A stretch of 64,000 bases of DNA. Origin: G958295645 sp965242735 (lineage in GTDB: Bacteria > Gemmatimonadota > Gemmatimonadetes > Longimicrobiales > Gaopeijiaceae). The DNA is taken from positions 3,100,001 through 3,164,000 of the forward strand of contig OZ251497.1 of NCBI GenBank assembly GCA_965242735.1, given 5' to 3'. The notes beneath the pieces were generated by a model. It saw nothing but the letters and a program-made list of their open reading frames with translations. It was not told the DNA's origin and searched no databases. Shown here one piece after another: positions 16,851 to 25,812 of this stretch. Position 1 is the stretch's first letter. Every line of letters starts with the position of its first letter. The translations under genes were made by a program, and so were the position numbers.

Positions 16851-18191
16851 ATGGCACCGCAAGTCGCACCCGTTGCCGTCCGTCGACAATCGTCTGATCC
16901 GAACAAGCTGCGGCCAGGCGACAGGGCCGTTCACGACTGGTATCGCTTCGTCTTGTCGTTCCCGCCTCACTTGGTGCGCGAATACGTCTCGCGCTTCGCC
17001 GTTTGTCCATCCGGCACCGTTCTCGATCCCTTCTGCGGGACAGGCACAACCTTGGTCGAGTCCAAGAAACTCGGAATTCCCAGCGTTGGCATCGAAGCCA
17101 GTCCAATGGCTCACTTTGCCAGCGCCGTGAAGGTGGATTGGCAGATTTCCAGGAACGACCTTCTCCACTACGCGGACGAAGTCGCCGTCGCAACCACGGC
17201 AACGCTCCTACAGCAGGGATTTGACGATGCATCAGGATTGCCCTTGTTTGGCAACAGCCGCGACCGCATCATATCCCTGACGAGTCTTTCGTCCGTGCGA
17301 ACGGCGTTGCTCTTGAAGAACTCCATCAGTCCCCTTCCTCTCCACAAGGCGTTGGTTCTCTTGGCCGAGATCGACCGCCGCGGCGATTCACGTTTGCAGT
17401 CCGCCGCCCGGCTGGCCTTGGCCACGGCTCTAGTCCGCGACATCAGCAATCTGAAGTTCGGCCCGGAGGTCGGCGTCGGGCGCGTCAAGGACGACGCCGC
17501 CGTCGTGGCGTCGTGGTTTGCCCGCATGACCGCAATGGCTGAAGACTTGGACGTCGTCAGAGCTCACGCCGAAGTGGAATCGCGTGTTTCTCAATCCGAC
17601 GCGCGGGTCGCCGACACAGTCTTGCAGCCCAATTCCGTCGACGCCGTGATCACGTCGCCCCCCTATCCCAACGAGAAAGACTATACGAGAACGACTCGCC
17701 TCGAGTCGGTAATGCTCGGAATGATACGAAGCAAGGCCGATCTGAGGGCTTTGAAGCAAGACATGATACGATCGAATACTCGAGGCGTATACAAAGCCGA
17801 TACGGACGATCGCGAAATTAAAGACAACGAAAACATTGGCCGAATAGCCGATGCCATAGAACGCAAGCGCATCGAAATGGGGAAGACATCGGGTTTTGAG
17901 CGCATGTATTCACGAGTCACGAAACTTTACTTCGGAGGGATGACTCGCCATCTTGGAACGATCCGATCAGCGCTCAAACCTGGCGCCAAGCTCGCATACG
18001 TCGTTGGCGATCAAGCCTCTTACCTTAGAGTCATGATCCGCACTGGCCAGCTCCTAGCTGAAGTTGCGTCGTCTCTTGGATACGATGTTGTCGGGATCGA
18101 TTTGTTCAGAACGAGACCGTCGACCGCCACCGGACAACAACTCCGCGAGGAAGTCGTCGTGCTGGAATGGCCGGGACTTAAAATGACATGA
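16851..18191 (+). CDS. Solitary site-specific DNA methyltransferase (TSPPY type)
   Basis: The 446-residue protein is an amino-methyltransferase of the N4-cytosine/N6-adenine type. Motif I (SAM binding) is VLDPFCGTGTTLVE at about residue 57, and the catalytic motif is TSPPYPNEKDY at about 268-278, so motif I precedes motif IV. The segment between them (about 200 residues) is long and helical. There is no restriction endonuclease gene beside it, so it may be an orphan methylase with an epigenetic role or the residue of an R-M system. The 3' half (from about 17640) is noticeably more AT-rich than the neighbours, suggesting acquisition. The ATG at 16851 follows aaggtaagg as a plausible ribosome-binding site. 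Confidence 0.85.
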   Translation: MAPQVAPVAVRRQSSDPNKLRPGDRAVHDWYRFVLSFPPHLVREYVSRFAVCPSGTVLDPFCGTGTTLVESKKLGIPSVGIEASPMAHFASAVKVDWQISRNDLLHYADEVAVATTATLLQQGFDDASGLPLFGNSRDRIISLTSLSSVRTALLLKNSISPLPLHKALVLLAEIDRRGDSRLQSAARLALATALVRDISNLKFGPEVGVGRVKDDAAVVASWFARMTAMAEDLDVVRAHAEVESRVSQSDARVADTVLQPNSVDAVITSPPYPNEKDYTRTTRLESVMLGMIRSKADLRALKQDMIRSNTRGVYKADTDDREIKDNENIGRIADAIERKRIEMGKTSGFERMYSRVTKLYFGGMTRHLGTIRSALKPGAKLAYVVGDQASYLRVMIRTGQLLAEVASSLGYDVVGIDLFRTRPSTATGQQLREEVVVLEWPGLKMT

Positions 18192-18261
18192 CATCATCCA
18201 ATTGACGGCTGGGGTTGACTGACAACGGACTGAAAGGAGCGAGGGCGGGCGGACTGCCCCC

Positions 18262-19047
18262 TCACACGCTGAAGTCCGCCACAACGGGGGCGTGGTCGGA
18301 CGGCTTGTCCGTCTTGCCGCCCTTGCGCTGGTCGCGGTCCACCCAGGCGCCGGTCGACGCCTCGGCCAAGGGCTTCGTGGCGAAGACGTGATCGATGCGC
18401 AGGCCGTCGTTCCTGGGGAAGGCGAGGCGGCGGTAGTCCCACCAGCTGTAGAGGCCGCCGCCGGGATTGTGCTTGCGCACGACGTCGACGAAGCCCCATT
18501 CGCGGATGCGCTCCAGCGCTTGGCGCGCCTCGGCGTGGCACAGGACGCTGCCGGCCCACCGCTCGGGGTCCTGGGCGTCCGAGTCGTCGGGCGCGACGTT
18601 GAAGTCGCCGGCCAGCACGAGCGGGTCGCGGGGGTCGAAGCTGGACTCGAGGAGGGCCAGGAGGCGGCCCATCCACGCCAGCTTGCCCGCGTAGGCCGGA
18701 GCGTCCACGGACCGGCCGTTGGGGAAGTAGGCGGAGAAGACCGTCACGTCGCGGACCGTGGCCCGAATCAGGCGGGCCTCGGGCTCGGCGGCGTCCGGCG
18801 AGAAGCCCCGCACCACGTTCGAGATCGGGTGCGGACTGATCAGCGCGACGCCGTTGTAGGCCTTTTGCCCGAAGACGGCGGACTCGCAGCCGGTCTCGCG
18901 CACCGCGTCGTGGGGATACGCTTCGTCGGTGGTCTTGAGTTCCTGCAGGCAGAGCGCGTCGGGCTTGTGCCGCCCGATCCACCCGACCACGCGCTCGCGG
19001 CGGGTCTTCACCGAGTTGACGTTCCACGTCGCGATGCGCAAGGTCAT
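18262..19047 (-). CDS. xth: Exodeoxyribonuclease III
   Basis: The 261-residue protein has the full exonuclease III / AP endonuclease pattern: MTLRIATWNVNSVKTR, LCLQELKTTDE (metal-binding Glu), VFSAYFPNGR, LVLAGDFNVAPDD (catalytic Asp and Asn), LRIDHVFAT and the final SDHAPVVADF (catalytic His). It repairs abasic sites and trims 3' ends in the cytoplasm. ATG 19047 gives the canonical start; longer in-frame extensions are not conserved. It faces the divergently transcribed FAD oxidoreductase gene. Confidence 0.95.
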   Translation of the reverse strand: MTLRIATWNVNSVKTRRERVVGWIGRHKPDALCLQELKTTDEAYPHDAVRETGCESAVFGQKAYNGVALISPHPISNVVRGFSPDAAEPEARLIRATVRDVTVFSAYFPNGRSVDAPAYAGKLAWMGRLLALLESSFDPRDPLVLAGDFNVAPDDSDAQDPERWAGSVLCHAEARQALERIREWGFVDVVRKHNPGGGLYSWWDYRRLAFPRNDGLRIDHVFATKPLAEASTGAWVDRDQRKGGKTDKPSDHAPVVADFSV

Positions 19048-19087
19048 GCCGTCAAGTTGCGCTCGCGGCGGCGGGCGCGGCAAGGGC

Positions 19088-19202
19088 TCGCAACCTGCGA
19101 AGGCGGCGAAGGATGAAGCACATGAGCGACTACAGGAGCCGGCGCCTCCAGTGCGTCCTCGCAACCCGCGGAGGCGGACGAAGATGAAGCACAGCTGCGA
19201 CG
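19088..19202. repeat. Tandem duplication, 71-bp period, of a ribosome-binding site and start
   Basis: The segment ctcgcaacctgcgaaggcgg...gatgaagcac at 19088-19122 recurs as ctcgcaacccgcggaggcgg...gatgaagcac at 19159-19193. The second copy carries the ribosome-binding site and ATG (19184) of the FAD oxidoreductase. The first contains an equivalent ATG at 19113 that is followed by different sequence. Confidence 0.8.
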
Positions 19203-20491
19203 CGGCGATCGTCGGCGCGGGCGTGATCGGGACCTCCGTTGGGCTTGCGCTTGCCCAGCGGGGATGGCGCACGCTCAACGTGGACGGCGCCGCGGCGGCC
19301 GGAGCGGGCTCGAGCGGCAGCACTTCGGCCATCGTCCGCTTCCACTACTCGACCGTGCAGGGATGCGCGATGGCCCGGGAGAGCTACTGTCACTGGCTCG
19401 ACTGGCCGCGCTTCCTCGGCGCCCGGGACGAGCTCGGCCACGCCAAGTACGTCAACACCGGCTGCCTCGTGCTCAAGCACGGGGGCAACGACCACTTGCG
19501 CGCCGTCGTCGCCGCCTTCGACAAGCTCGCGGTCCCCCACGAGCATCTGACCGCCGACGAGGCCGAGAGCCAGTTCCCGTGGCTCGACATGCGCGCGTAC
19601 GGCCCTCCGGCGACTCCGGACGACGATCGCTTCGGCCAACCCGCGGGCGGGCGGCTCCCCGGCGCCGTCTACTTGCCGGAGTCGGGCTACGTCGACGACG
19701 CCGTGCTGGCCTGCCACAACCTGCAACGCGCCTGCGAAGCGCACGGCGGACGGTTCCGGTACGGCGCCCGGGTCGTCGAGATCCTGCGGGATGGGGGGCG
19801 CGCCGCTGGCGTCCGGCTCTCGGACGGGAGCCGCGTCGCCGCCCGCGTGGTGATCAACGCCGCCGGGCCCCACTCCGGCGCCGTGAACCGCATGGCGGAC
19901 GTGCTGGACGACATGAAGGTCGGCACGCGGCCCCTCAAGCAGGAGGTCTGCTACGTGCCGGCCCCGCCGGACATCGACTTCGAAGGAACCGCCCCGCTCG
20001 TCTCGGACGGCGACGCCGGCTGCTACATGCGGCCTGCCGCCGGCAATCAAGTCCTGATCGGATCGGAGCAGCCGGACTGCGATCCCCTGGAGTGGGCCCG
20101 AGACCCCGACGCCTGCGACCTCGGCTTCACCGACCAGTGGCGGACGCAAGTCATGAGGGCCGCCCAGCGCGTGAGGAATCTCGGCATCCCGAGCCGTCCC
20201 GCGGGCGTCGTGGCCCTCTACGACGTCGTCGAGGACTGGATTCCCATCTACGACAAGTCCAGCCTGCCGGGGTTCTACATGGCCGTCGGCACGTCGGGCA
20301 ACCAGTTCAAGAACGCGCCCGTCGTGGGCCGCCTGATGGCCGAGATCGTCGAAAGCGTCGAGGCGGGCCACGACCACGACCGCGACCCCGTCCAGTTGCC
20401 GCTCCCGTACATCCGGCGCATGTGCGACGCCGGCTTCTTCAGTCGCTTGCGCAACCCCAACGCGGATTCGTCGTTCACGGTGCTGGGATGA
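19184..20491 (+). CDS. FAD-dependent oxidoreductase (DAO / sarcosine-oxidase-like)
   Basis: This 435-residue flavoprotein has the N-terminal dinucleotide motif AAIVGAGVIGTSVGLALA, the DAO-family RFHYS stretch after the SSGSTSA loop, and the C-terminal FAD-contact sequence YMAVGTSGNQFKNAPVVG. The ending resembles sarcosine oxidase beta-type or other amino-acid-oxidising DAO enzymes. The substrate is probably a secondary amine or amino acid, but it cannot be read from the sequence. ATG 19184 has ggaggcgg as ribosome-binding site; both lie in the second copy of a 71-bp duplication. Exonuclease III is divergent upstream. Confidence 0.85.
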   Translation: MKHSCDAAIVGAGVIGTSVGLALAQRGWRTLNVDGAAAAGAGSSGSTSAIVRFHYSTVQGCAMARESYCHWLDWPRFLGARDELGHAKYVNTGCLVLKHGGNDHLRAVVAAFDKLAVPHEHLTADEAESQFPWLDMRAYGPPATPDDDRFGQPAGGRLPGAVYLPESGYVDDAVLACHNLQRACEAHGGRFRYGARVVEILRDGGRAAGVRLSDGSRVAARVVINAAGPHSGAVNRMADVLDDMKVGTRPLKQEVCYVPAPPDIDFEGTAPLVSDGDAGCYMRPAAGNQVLIGSEQPDCDPLEWARDPDACDLGFTDQWRTQVMRAAQRVRNLGIPSRPAGVVALYDVVEDWIPIYDKSSLPGFYMAVGTSGNQFKNAPVVGRLMAEIVESVEAGHDHDRDPVQLPLPYIRRMCDAGFFSRLRNPNADSSFTVLG

Positions 20492-20644
20492 GGGCGCGCC
20501 CTCGCGGCCCTGGGTGGAGCCTGGGAGCGCGATCGAGGCGAGTACGGCTGTGGCAGCGGCCCCGGGAAGCGCGCCAGCTCGTACCAGTCGTAGCCAACCG
20601 ACGGATCGGCCACCAACGCGAAACCGGAGCGCCCGTCCTGCGAA

Positions 20645-21310
20645 TCATCCTATGGGGAACGCCGCTCCGGCCTGGATCAGGAACGCGCGATTCTTGTCGC
20701 CCCTGCGGACGTCTCTTAGCCCCAGCGTGTACGCCACCTCCAACGACCATCTGCTTGACTCGCCGACCGCGACCCCCACTCCGCCCTTGGCGCCGAAGTC
20801 GAAGGTCTCGACGACAATCTCATTGTCGAGCGCGTCGCACGCCCCATCTTCGACGCCGTCGCCCGTGAACAGCGTCGTCACGATATCGGCGATGAGATCG
20901 GCGCTGACCTGGCAGCTCGTGTTGATGCCGACCGCAGGTCCGGCGAACGCGTGGACCGAGAGCCTGCCGCTCGTGCTCGTCTTCAGGTAGGCGGCGAGCT
21001 CGACGTAATCGAGTTCGAGGGTCGCGTCTTCGAACGAAGCGCCCTTCTGGACGTAGGCTCCTTCCGCTTGAAGGGAGAAGCGGGGGGAAACAGGCCTCTC
21101 AAAGAAAATGCCGGCCGCGAAGCCGGTGCGGTTGCCGACCCCGGCGTCGTCGACATCCGCAAGACTGGAGACGCTCGCTCCCAAGCGCGCGCCCAGCATG
21201 GTCTGGCCGGAGAGAGGACTGGCCCGAAGCGACGGGGCCAGCACGAGCGCTCCGGACAACGCCGCTGGCAAGATGCGCAGTCTGCGCCCTCGGCTAAGAC
21301 CCATCCACAT
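20645..21310 (-). CDS. Putative outer-membrane beta-barrel (porin-like) protein
   Basis: The 221-residue product has a signal peptide (RILPAALSGALVLAPSLRA) and alternating hydrophobic strands with Gly/Asp turns (MLGARLGASVSSLADVDD, SLQAEGAYVQKGASF, LDYVELAAYLKTS, SLEVAYTLGLRDV). It ends AFLIQAGAAFPIG, fitting an OmpA/porin-like eight-stranded barrel ('outer membrane beta-barrel domain' type). The single Cys pair is in the loop around TSCQV and GACDA. The start overlaps the end of ilvE by 17 bases. Function unknown beyond membrane location. Confidence 0.7.
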   Translation of the reverse strand: MWMGLSRGRRLRILPAALSGALVLAPSLRASPLSGQTMLGARLGASVSSLADVDDAGVGNRTGFAAGIFFERPVSPRFSLQAEGAYVQKGASFEDATLELDYVELAAYLKTSTSGRLSVHAFAGPAVGINTSCQVSADLIADIVTTLFTGDGVEDGACDALDNEIVVETFDFGAKGGVGVAVGESSRWSLEVAYTLGLRDVRRGDKNRAFLIQAGAAFPIG

Positions 21311-22241
21311 ATTCCACCCAGCCCCAGGGGTCGGGCGCGGCGCCGGTCGCCACGGCGAGGTAGCGGGACTGGAGCTGCTCGGTCACCGGTCCGCGCCGGC
21401 CTTCGCCGATCTGCAGGCCGTCCACCGAGCGGATGGGCGTGACTTCCGTTGCCGTGCCAGTGAAGAAGAGTTCGTCGGCGGCGTAGAGCATTTCCCGGGT
21501 CACGAGCTGCTCGCGCACCGTCAGGCCCAGGTCGGCCGCGATCTTCATGACGGAATGGCGGGTGATGCCGGACAGCGACGTGCCGTCCAGGATCGGCGTG
21601 ACGACTTCGCCGTCCACGACCATGAAGAGGTTCTGTCCGCTGCCTTCGCTGACCAGACCGTTCGGTCCCAAGCCGATGGCTTCCGCGTACCCGTGCGACA
21701 TGGCTTCCAGCACCATGAGCTGCGAGATCAGGTAGTTGCCCGCCGACTTGGCGCCGCTCGGCAGCGTGTTCGGAGCCGGCCGGTTCCAGGAAGACACCCC
21801 GACGTCCACGCCCTGCTCCAGCGCCTCCTCGCCCAAGTAGGCGCCCCAGGACCACATGGGGATGTACGTCTCGATGGGGCTGAACTCCGGATTCATCCCC
21901 GCCGACCCGAAGCCGCGCAGCACCATGGGCCGCACGTAGCACGATGCGAGTTCGTTCCTGACGATCGTGGCCTTCACGGCGGCGGTCAGCTCCTCGACGG
22001 AGTGCTCGGGCGCCATTCGATAGGTCCGGCTCGACGCCGCAAGCCGTCGCAGGTGGGCCTGCAAGCGGAAGACCGCCGGACCGTTGGGCGTCTCGTAGCA
22101 ACGAATCCCCTCGAACACCGAGGCGGCGAACTGAACGGCCAAGCTGAGCACGTGGACGGTCGCGTTCTCCCAGCGCACGAACTCGCCGTCCTTCCACACC
22201 CACGGACTTCCCTGAAGCGTGCCGCCTGCGCCGCCGCCCAT
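21294..22241 (-). CDS. ilvE: Branched-chain amino acid aminotransferase
   Basis: The 315-residue fold-type IV PLP enzyme interconverts branched-chain amino acids and their 2-oxo acids. Family landmarks are VFEGIRCYET, the Schiff-base lysine in SGAKSAGNYLISQL, EAIGLGPNGLVSEGSGQN (catalytic Glu and phosphate loop) and FFTGTATEVTPI. The length is typical. Its ATG overlaps the stop of the upstream cupin gene, so the two are translationally coupled. A threonine ammonia-lyase gene (ilvA) lies 4 kb away in the opposite orientation, so isoleucine metabolism is represented twice in the region. Confidence 0.95.
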   Translation of the reverse strand: MGGGAGGTLQGSPWVWKDGEFVRWENATVHVLSLAVQFAASVFEGIRCYETPNGPAVFRLQAHLRRLAASSRTYRMAPEHSVEELTAAVKATIVRNELASCYVRPMVLRGFGSAGMNPEFSPIETYIPMWSWGAYLGEEALEQGVDVGVSSWNRPAPNTLPSGAKSAGNYLISQLMVLEAMSHGYAEAIGLGPNGLVSEGSGQNLFMVVDGEVVTPILDGTSLSGITRHSVMKIAADLGLTVREQLVTREMLYAADELFFTGTATEVTPIRSVDGLQIGEGRRGPVTEQLQSRYLAVATGAAPDPWGWVEYVDGS

Positions 22242-22699
22242 CAGGCGTCCTCCGGGGGGCGATCCGTCTCGGACCCGCCTGCGTCCCGGCCGGCCTGGGA
22301 GGCGGCTTCGCCGGCGGAACCGGCCGGAGCGCCGCGCAAGTACGAGTCGGTGCCGTCGAGCCAGTCCTGGCGGGGCGGCGCGAAGATGTCGACGTCCACG
22401 GTGTCGGCCAGCGCCTCGGCCCGGTGCGGCAGGCCGCTGGGCAGCAACAGCGCTTCTCCCGCGCCGACGTCCACTTGCTCGGCCCCGTCGTCGCCGAGCC
22501 AGAAGCGAAGCGCGCCTTCGAGGATGTAGGTGATCTGCTCGTTGTCGTGGGAATGCTTCGGGACCACGGTCCCCTTCTTCAGGTAGACGTGGGCCAGCAT
22601 GGCGCGTTCGCCGGTGATCAAGCGGCGAGACAGGCCGGGACCGAGCGCTTCCTCGGGCAGGTCGGACACGCGGTAGCGACGGGCCTTTGCGGGGCTCAC
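22241..22699 (-). CDS. Cupin-domain protein
   Basis: The 152-residue protein is a single small cupin barrel. Motif 1 is VVPKHSHDNEQITYILEG, with two His and one Glu as likely metal ligands, and motif 2 is LLLPSGLPHRAEAL with the third His. Proteins of this kind are often sugar- or amino-acid-related isomerases or regulatory domains; the role here is unknown. The C-terminus from about residue 125 is a Gly/Ala/Ser-rich tail (GAPAGSAGEAASQAG) without structure. It overlaps ilvE by one base and is probably expressed with it. Confidence 0.8.
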   Translation of the reverse strand: MSPAKARRYRVSDLPEEALGPGLSRRLITGERAMLAHVYLKKGTVVPKHSHDNEQITYILEGALRFWLGDDGAEQVDVGAGEALLLPSGLPHRAEALADTVDVDIFAPPRQDWLDGTDSYLRGAPAGSAGEAASQAGRDAGGSETDRPPEDA

Positions 22700-22884
22700 G
22701 GGGACTCCTTTGGGCGGGGGATGAAGAGAATCGGCGTGAAGCTAGTGGAGGCGCGGCCTCGATTCAACGAATTCGACGCCGATCGAAAGGGTTGGCGTCG
22801 CCGAGAGCCGGCTCCTCGCGCTGGGACGCGCCGCCACCCATGACGGCAGTATCGCCCAGAGGGGGGCCGGGGCGCTTGCCTCGC

Positions 22885-23838
22885 CTAGCCGGTCCGGCGC
22901 GCCGCCGCCACGGCCTGGCCCACGTAGCCGCCGCCGAACAAGCGAGCGTGGACGAGGAGCGGGTACAGTTGGTAGGCGACGCGGCGGCCCTCGTGGCCGG
23001 GCAGCAGAGGCCATGCATCCTCGTAGGCGGCGCGGAAGGCGAGCCCGAAGCCGCCGAAGAGCGCGGCCATCGCCAAGTCCGTCTCGCGGTGGCCGTGGTA
23101 CACGGCGGGATCGAGCAGCGCCGGACGGCCATCGGCGCCGAAGAGCACGTTGCCGGACCACAGGTCGCCATGCAGGAGCGAAGGACCGTCGGCCGAGGCG
23201 GGCTCGAGGAGCGCCTCCATGCGGGCGGCGGCCTGGTCGATCTCGTCCGCTTCGGCGGCGGAGAGAACGCCGGCGTCGCGCAGCTCCCTCGCCAGCGGGA
23301 GAATTCGGTTGCGGACCCAGAAGCCGGGCCAGTCGCCGGACTCGGCGTTGGGCTGGGGCAACGGACCGATGAAGTTGGCGGAAGGCCAGCCGTAGCGCGG
23401 ACCGGGCGGCGGACTCGGCAAGGACAGGTTCGGGCCGGGCGCGTCCCGGCGATGCCGCTCCGGGCGGTCCGCCGGACGCAGGCGCCCATGCAGGGCGGCC
23501 AGTTCGCGGCCCAGCCGAGCCCAGTCCGGCGCGCCCGCCGACGTGCCCTCGATCCACTCGAGCAGCAACCAGTGGACGGCGGCGCCCTTCTCGCTCCGGG
23601 CCACGACGCGCGGGATCCGCACGATCTCGGTCGCCGCCAGCGCGTCCAGTCCTTCGGCTTCGGCGCGGAAGAACTCCTCGCCGACATCGCGATTCCACTT
23701 GAGGAAGAAGCTGCCCCGGTTTGTCCGCAGACGGGCGCTCTCGTTGATGCAGCCCCCGCCGACGGGCGAGACGGCGCGCAGGTCGCTTGGCGACAGGCCG
23801 GCAGCCAGGAGCGCGGCCCCGGCCGGGGCGCCGCTCAA
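22885..23838 (-). CDS. Fructosamine kinase family protein
   Basis: The 317-residue protein is of the fructosamine-3-kinase / ketoamine kinase family, which phosphorylates sugars attached non-enzymatically to amines and so removes them. It has the nucleotide-binding segment FFLKWNRDVGEEFF (lysine), GPSLLHGDLWSGNVLF (catalytic Asp loop) and ALLDPAVYHGHRETDLAM (metal-binding Asp). I start at TTG 23838, which overlaps the stop of the upstream phosphatase gene (TTGA) and gives the family N-terminus. A low-molecular-weight phosphatase followed by a fructosamine kinase is a frequent bacterial gene pair in glycation repair. Confidence 0.9.
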   Translation of the reverse strand: MSGAPAGAALLAAGLSPSDLRAVSPVGGGCINESARLRTNRGSFFLKWNRDVGEEFFRAEAEGLDALAATEIVRIPRVVARSEKGAAVHWLLLEWIEGTSAGAPDWARLGRELAALHGRLRPADRPERHRRDAPGPNLSLPSPPPGPRYGWPSANFIGPLPQPNAESGDWPGFWVRNRILPLARELRDAGVLSAAEADEIDQAAARMEALLEPASADGPSLLHGDLWSGNVLFGADGRPALLDPAVYHGHRETDLAMAALFGGFGLAFRAAYEDAWPLLPGHEGRRVAYQLYPLLVHARLFGGGYVGQAVAAARRTG

Positions 23839-24326
23839 TCGCCCGGCGCGCGCTGGACCAGCTCGTCCAGAAGACCGCGGCAGGAGCGGCGCAGAATCTC
23901 GTACACCTCGTCGAAGCCGCCGGGGCCGCCGTAGTACGGGTCCGGCACGTCGCCGCCGGGATCGTCGGCGTCGAAGTCGCGCATGGTCACCAGTTCCGCT
24001 TGGCCGCGCGCCCCGCGGAGGCGCTCCAGCGACCGGCGGTTGCTCGCGTCCATGGCCACCACCAAGCCGGGCCGGGCCAAGTCGGCGCGCGTCACTTGGC
24101 GGGCGGCGCCCTCGAGGCGGATCCCGTGCTTCGCCGCGACCGCCACGGAACGCGGGTCGGGCGCCTCGCCGCTGTGATAGCCTGCCGTCCCCGCCGAATC
24201 GACCTCGAACCGGTCGGCAAGGCCCCGCTCCGCCGCCATCGACGCGAAGACGCCTTCGGCCAACGGCGAGCGGCAGATGTTGCCGAGGCAGACGAAGAGC
24301 ACGGACGTGGCGGCGCCGGAAGTCAT
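23835..24326 (-). CDS. Low-molecular-weight protein-tyrosine phosphatase
   Basis: The 163-residue enzyme has the P-loop VLFVCLGNICRSPLAE (Cys and Arg of C-x5-R) near the N-terminus and the general acid in VPDPYYGGPGGFDEV near residue 128. These are the two diagnostic motifs of the family. ATG 24326 is chosen because it places the P-loop at residue 13. Its stop overlaps the TTG start of the fructosamine kinase, so the pair is co-translated, suggesting a role in removing phosphate from low-molecular-weight phospho-sugar or phospho-protein adducts. Confidence 0.92.
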   Translation of the reverse strand: MTSGAATSVLFVCLGNICRSPLAEGVFASMAAERGLADRFEVDSAGTAGYHSGEAPDPRSVAVAAKHGIRLEGAARQVTRADLARPGLVVAMDASNRRSLERLRGARGQAELVTMRDFDADDPGGDVPDPYYGGPGGFDEVYEILRRSCRGLLDELVQRAPGD

Positions 24327-25812
24327 GCCCTGGATTCTCCGAGACGGACGCCGTCGTCGCAAGGTCCGCCGATCCTTCCACGACGACCTTCTCTCCAATA
24401 GATTTGCTCGACTGCGGAAGGCCGCGCGCGCGGAGCACCTTTGTGTTCGGCGACGCGTTCGCGCCCGGGCCGGCGCGCTGCGCCCGCCTCGAATTTCCGC
24501 CACGCCATCCTCAGGACGTCATCTGATAGAAGCGACCAAGTCTCCAGAAGCGACCACGTTTTCGGGCCTGGGACTCTCCGCGCAACGGCTCGCCGCCGTG
24601 GACGCCTTGGGCTGGACCGAGCCCACGCCCATCCAAGCGCAGGCGATTCCCGCGTTGCAGGCGGGCCGCGACCTCGTCGGCATCGCCCGCACCGGCACCG
24701 GCAAGACCGGCGCGTTCATGCTTCCGTCCCTCGACGCCGTCGAGGAGGGCGGGGGACTCCAGGTCCTCGTCCTGTGCCCCACGCGCGAGCTCGCCCGCCA
24801 AGTGCAGGACGACACGGTCGCGTTCGCCAAGGGGTCGCACGTCCGCTGCTCGGTGATCCACGGGGGCGTCTCCTACGGCCCGCAGACCGACGCGCTGGCC
24901 CGGGGCGACGAGGTGATCGTGGCCACCCCCGGCCGCCTCATCGACCTGCAGAAGCGCGGCAGCGCCAAGCTCAAGGGCGTGCGCATCCTCATCCTCGACG
25001 AGGCGGACCGGATGCTCGACATGGGCTTTCGTCCCCAGATCGAGGACGTCGTCCGGGGCTTGGGACGCCGGCCGCAGACGCTGCTGTTCTCGGCCACGAT
25101 GCCCAACCCGGTCCACGACCTGGCGCTCCGCATGACGCGCGACCCCGCGTGGATCGAGGTGACGCCGTCCGGCACCAAGGCCCAGGGCATCGGCGAAGTC
25201 GCGTACTCCGTGCGCCCCGAGAAGAAGCCCGACCTGCTCGCTCATCTCCTGGAGCAGCCCGAATGGCAGCAAGTGCTCGTCTTCACGCGCACCAAGGTCG
25301 GCGCCGACGTCTTGCAGACCCGGCTCCGGGCCGAGGGCGTGTCGTGCGACGTCATCCACTCGAACCGGCAGATGAGCGAACGAACGCGGGCCGTCGCGCG
25401 CTTTACGGAAGGCGCCGTGCGGGTCCTCGTCGCGACCGACATCGCGCAGCGCGGGCTCGACATCGACGGCATTTCGCACGTGGTCAACTACGACGTTCCG
25501 CTGGACCCGGACGACTACGTGCACCGGATCGGACGGACGGGACGGGCGGGCGCCACCGGCGAGGCCGTGACCTTCGTGGCCGCCGCCGACTTGGGCGCGT
25601 TCCGCGCGCTGGAGCACGAGCTGGGACGCACGCTCGAGCGCGTCCATCATCCCGAATTCGACTTCGCCGGCGGCGCCGTTCGCGAGGGCGGCGACCCGTC
25701 TCCCCGCAAGCGGCGGCGAAAGAGCGGCTCGGGAAGCAAGGCGGACGTGGTTCTGGCGCCCGAAGAGCTGGCGGCCCTGCTGAGCCACGACAAGCCCGGC
25801 GACGGGGCGTGA
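24325..25812 (+). CDS. DEAD-box RNA helicase (start uncertain)
   Basis: This is an ATP-dependent RNA helicase of the RhlE/DeaD type. The Q motif WTEPTPIQAQAIP, ARTGTGKTGAFM (motif I), PTRELARQVQ (Ia), TPGRLIDL (Ib), LILDEADRMLDMGF (II), LLFSATMP (III), VATDIAQRGLDI (V) and HRIGRTGRAG (VI) are all present. A basic, flexible tail (SPRKRRRKSGSG) follows. Family similarity begins only at about 24556 (TTFSGLGLS); upstream in frame the only ATGs are at 24277 and 24325, the latter just at the divergent phosphatase start, so about 75 N-terminal residues are doubtful and a non-standard start is possible. A short 18-bp tandem duplication (agaagcgacca) occurs at 24527-24555. The stop lies inside an 11-bp repeat array. 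Confidence 0.85.
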   Translation: MPWILRDGRRRRKVRRSFHDDLLSNRFARLRKAARAEHLCVRRRVRARAGALRPPRISATPSSGRHLIEATKSPEATTFSGLGLSAQRLAAVDALGWTEPTPIQAQAIPALQAGRDLVGIARTGTGKTGAFMLPSLDAVEEGGGLQVLVLCPTRELARQVQDDTVAFAKGSHVRCSVIHGGVSYGPQTDALARGDEVIVATPGRLIDLQKRGSAKLKGVRILILDEADRMLDMGFRPQIEDVVRGLGRRPQTLLFSATMPNPVHDLALRMTRDPAWIEVTPSGTKAQGIGEVAYSVRPEKKPDLLAHLLEQPEWQQVLVFTRTKVGADVLQTRLRAEGVSCDVIHSNRQMSERTRAVARFTEGAVRVLVATDIAQRGLDIDGISHVVNYDVPLDPDDYVHRIGRTGRAGATGEAVTFVAAADLGAFRALEHELGRTLERVHHPEFDFAGGAVREGGDPSPRKRRRKSGSGSKADVVLAPEELAALLSHDKPGDGA

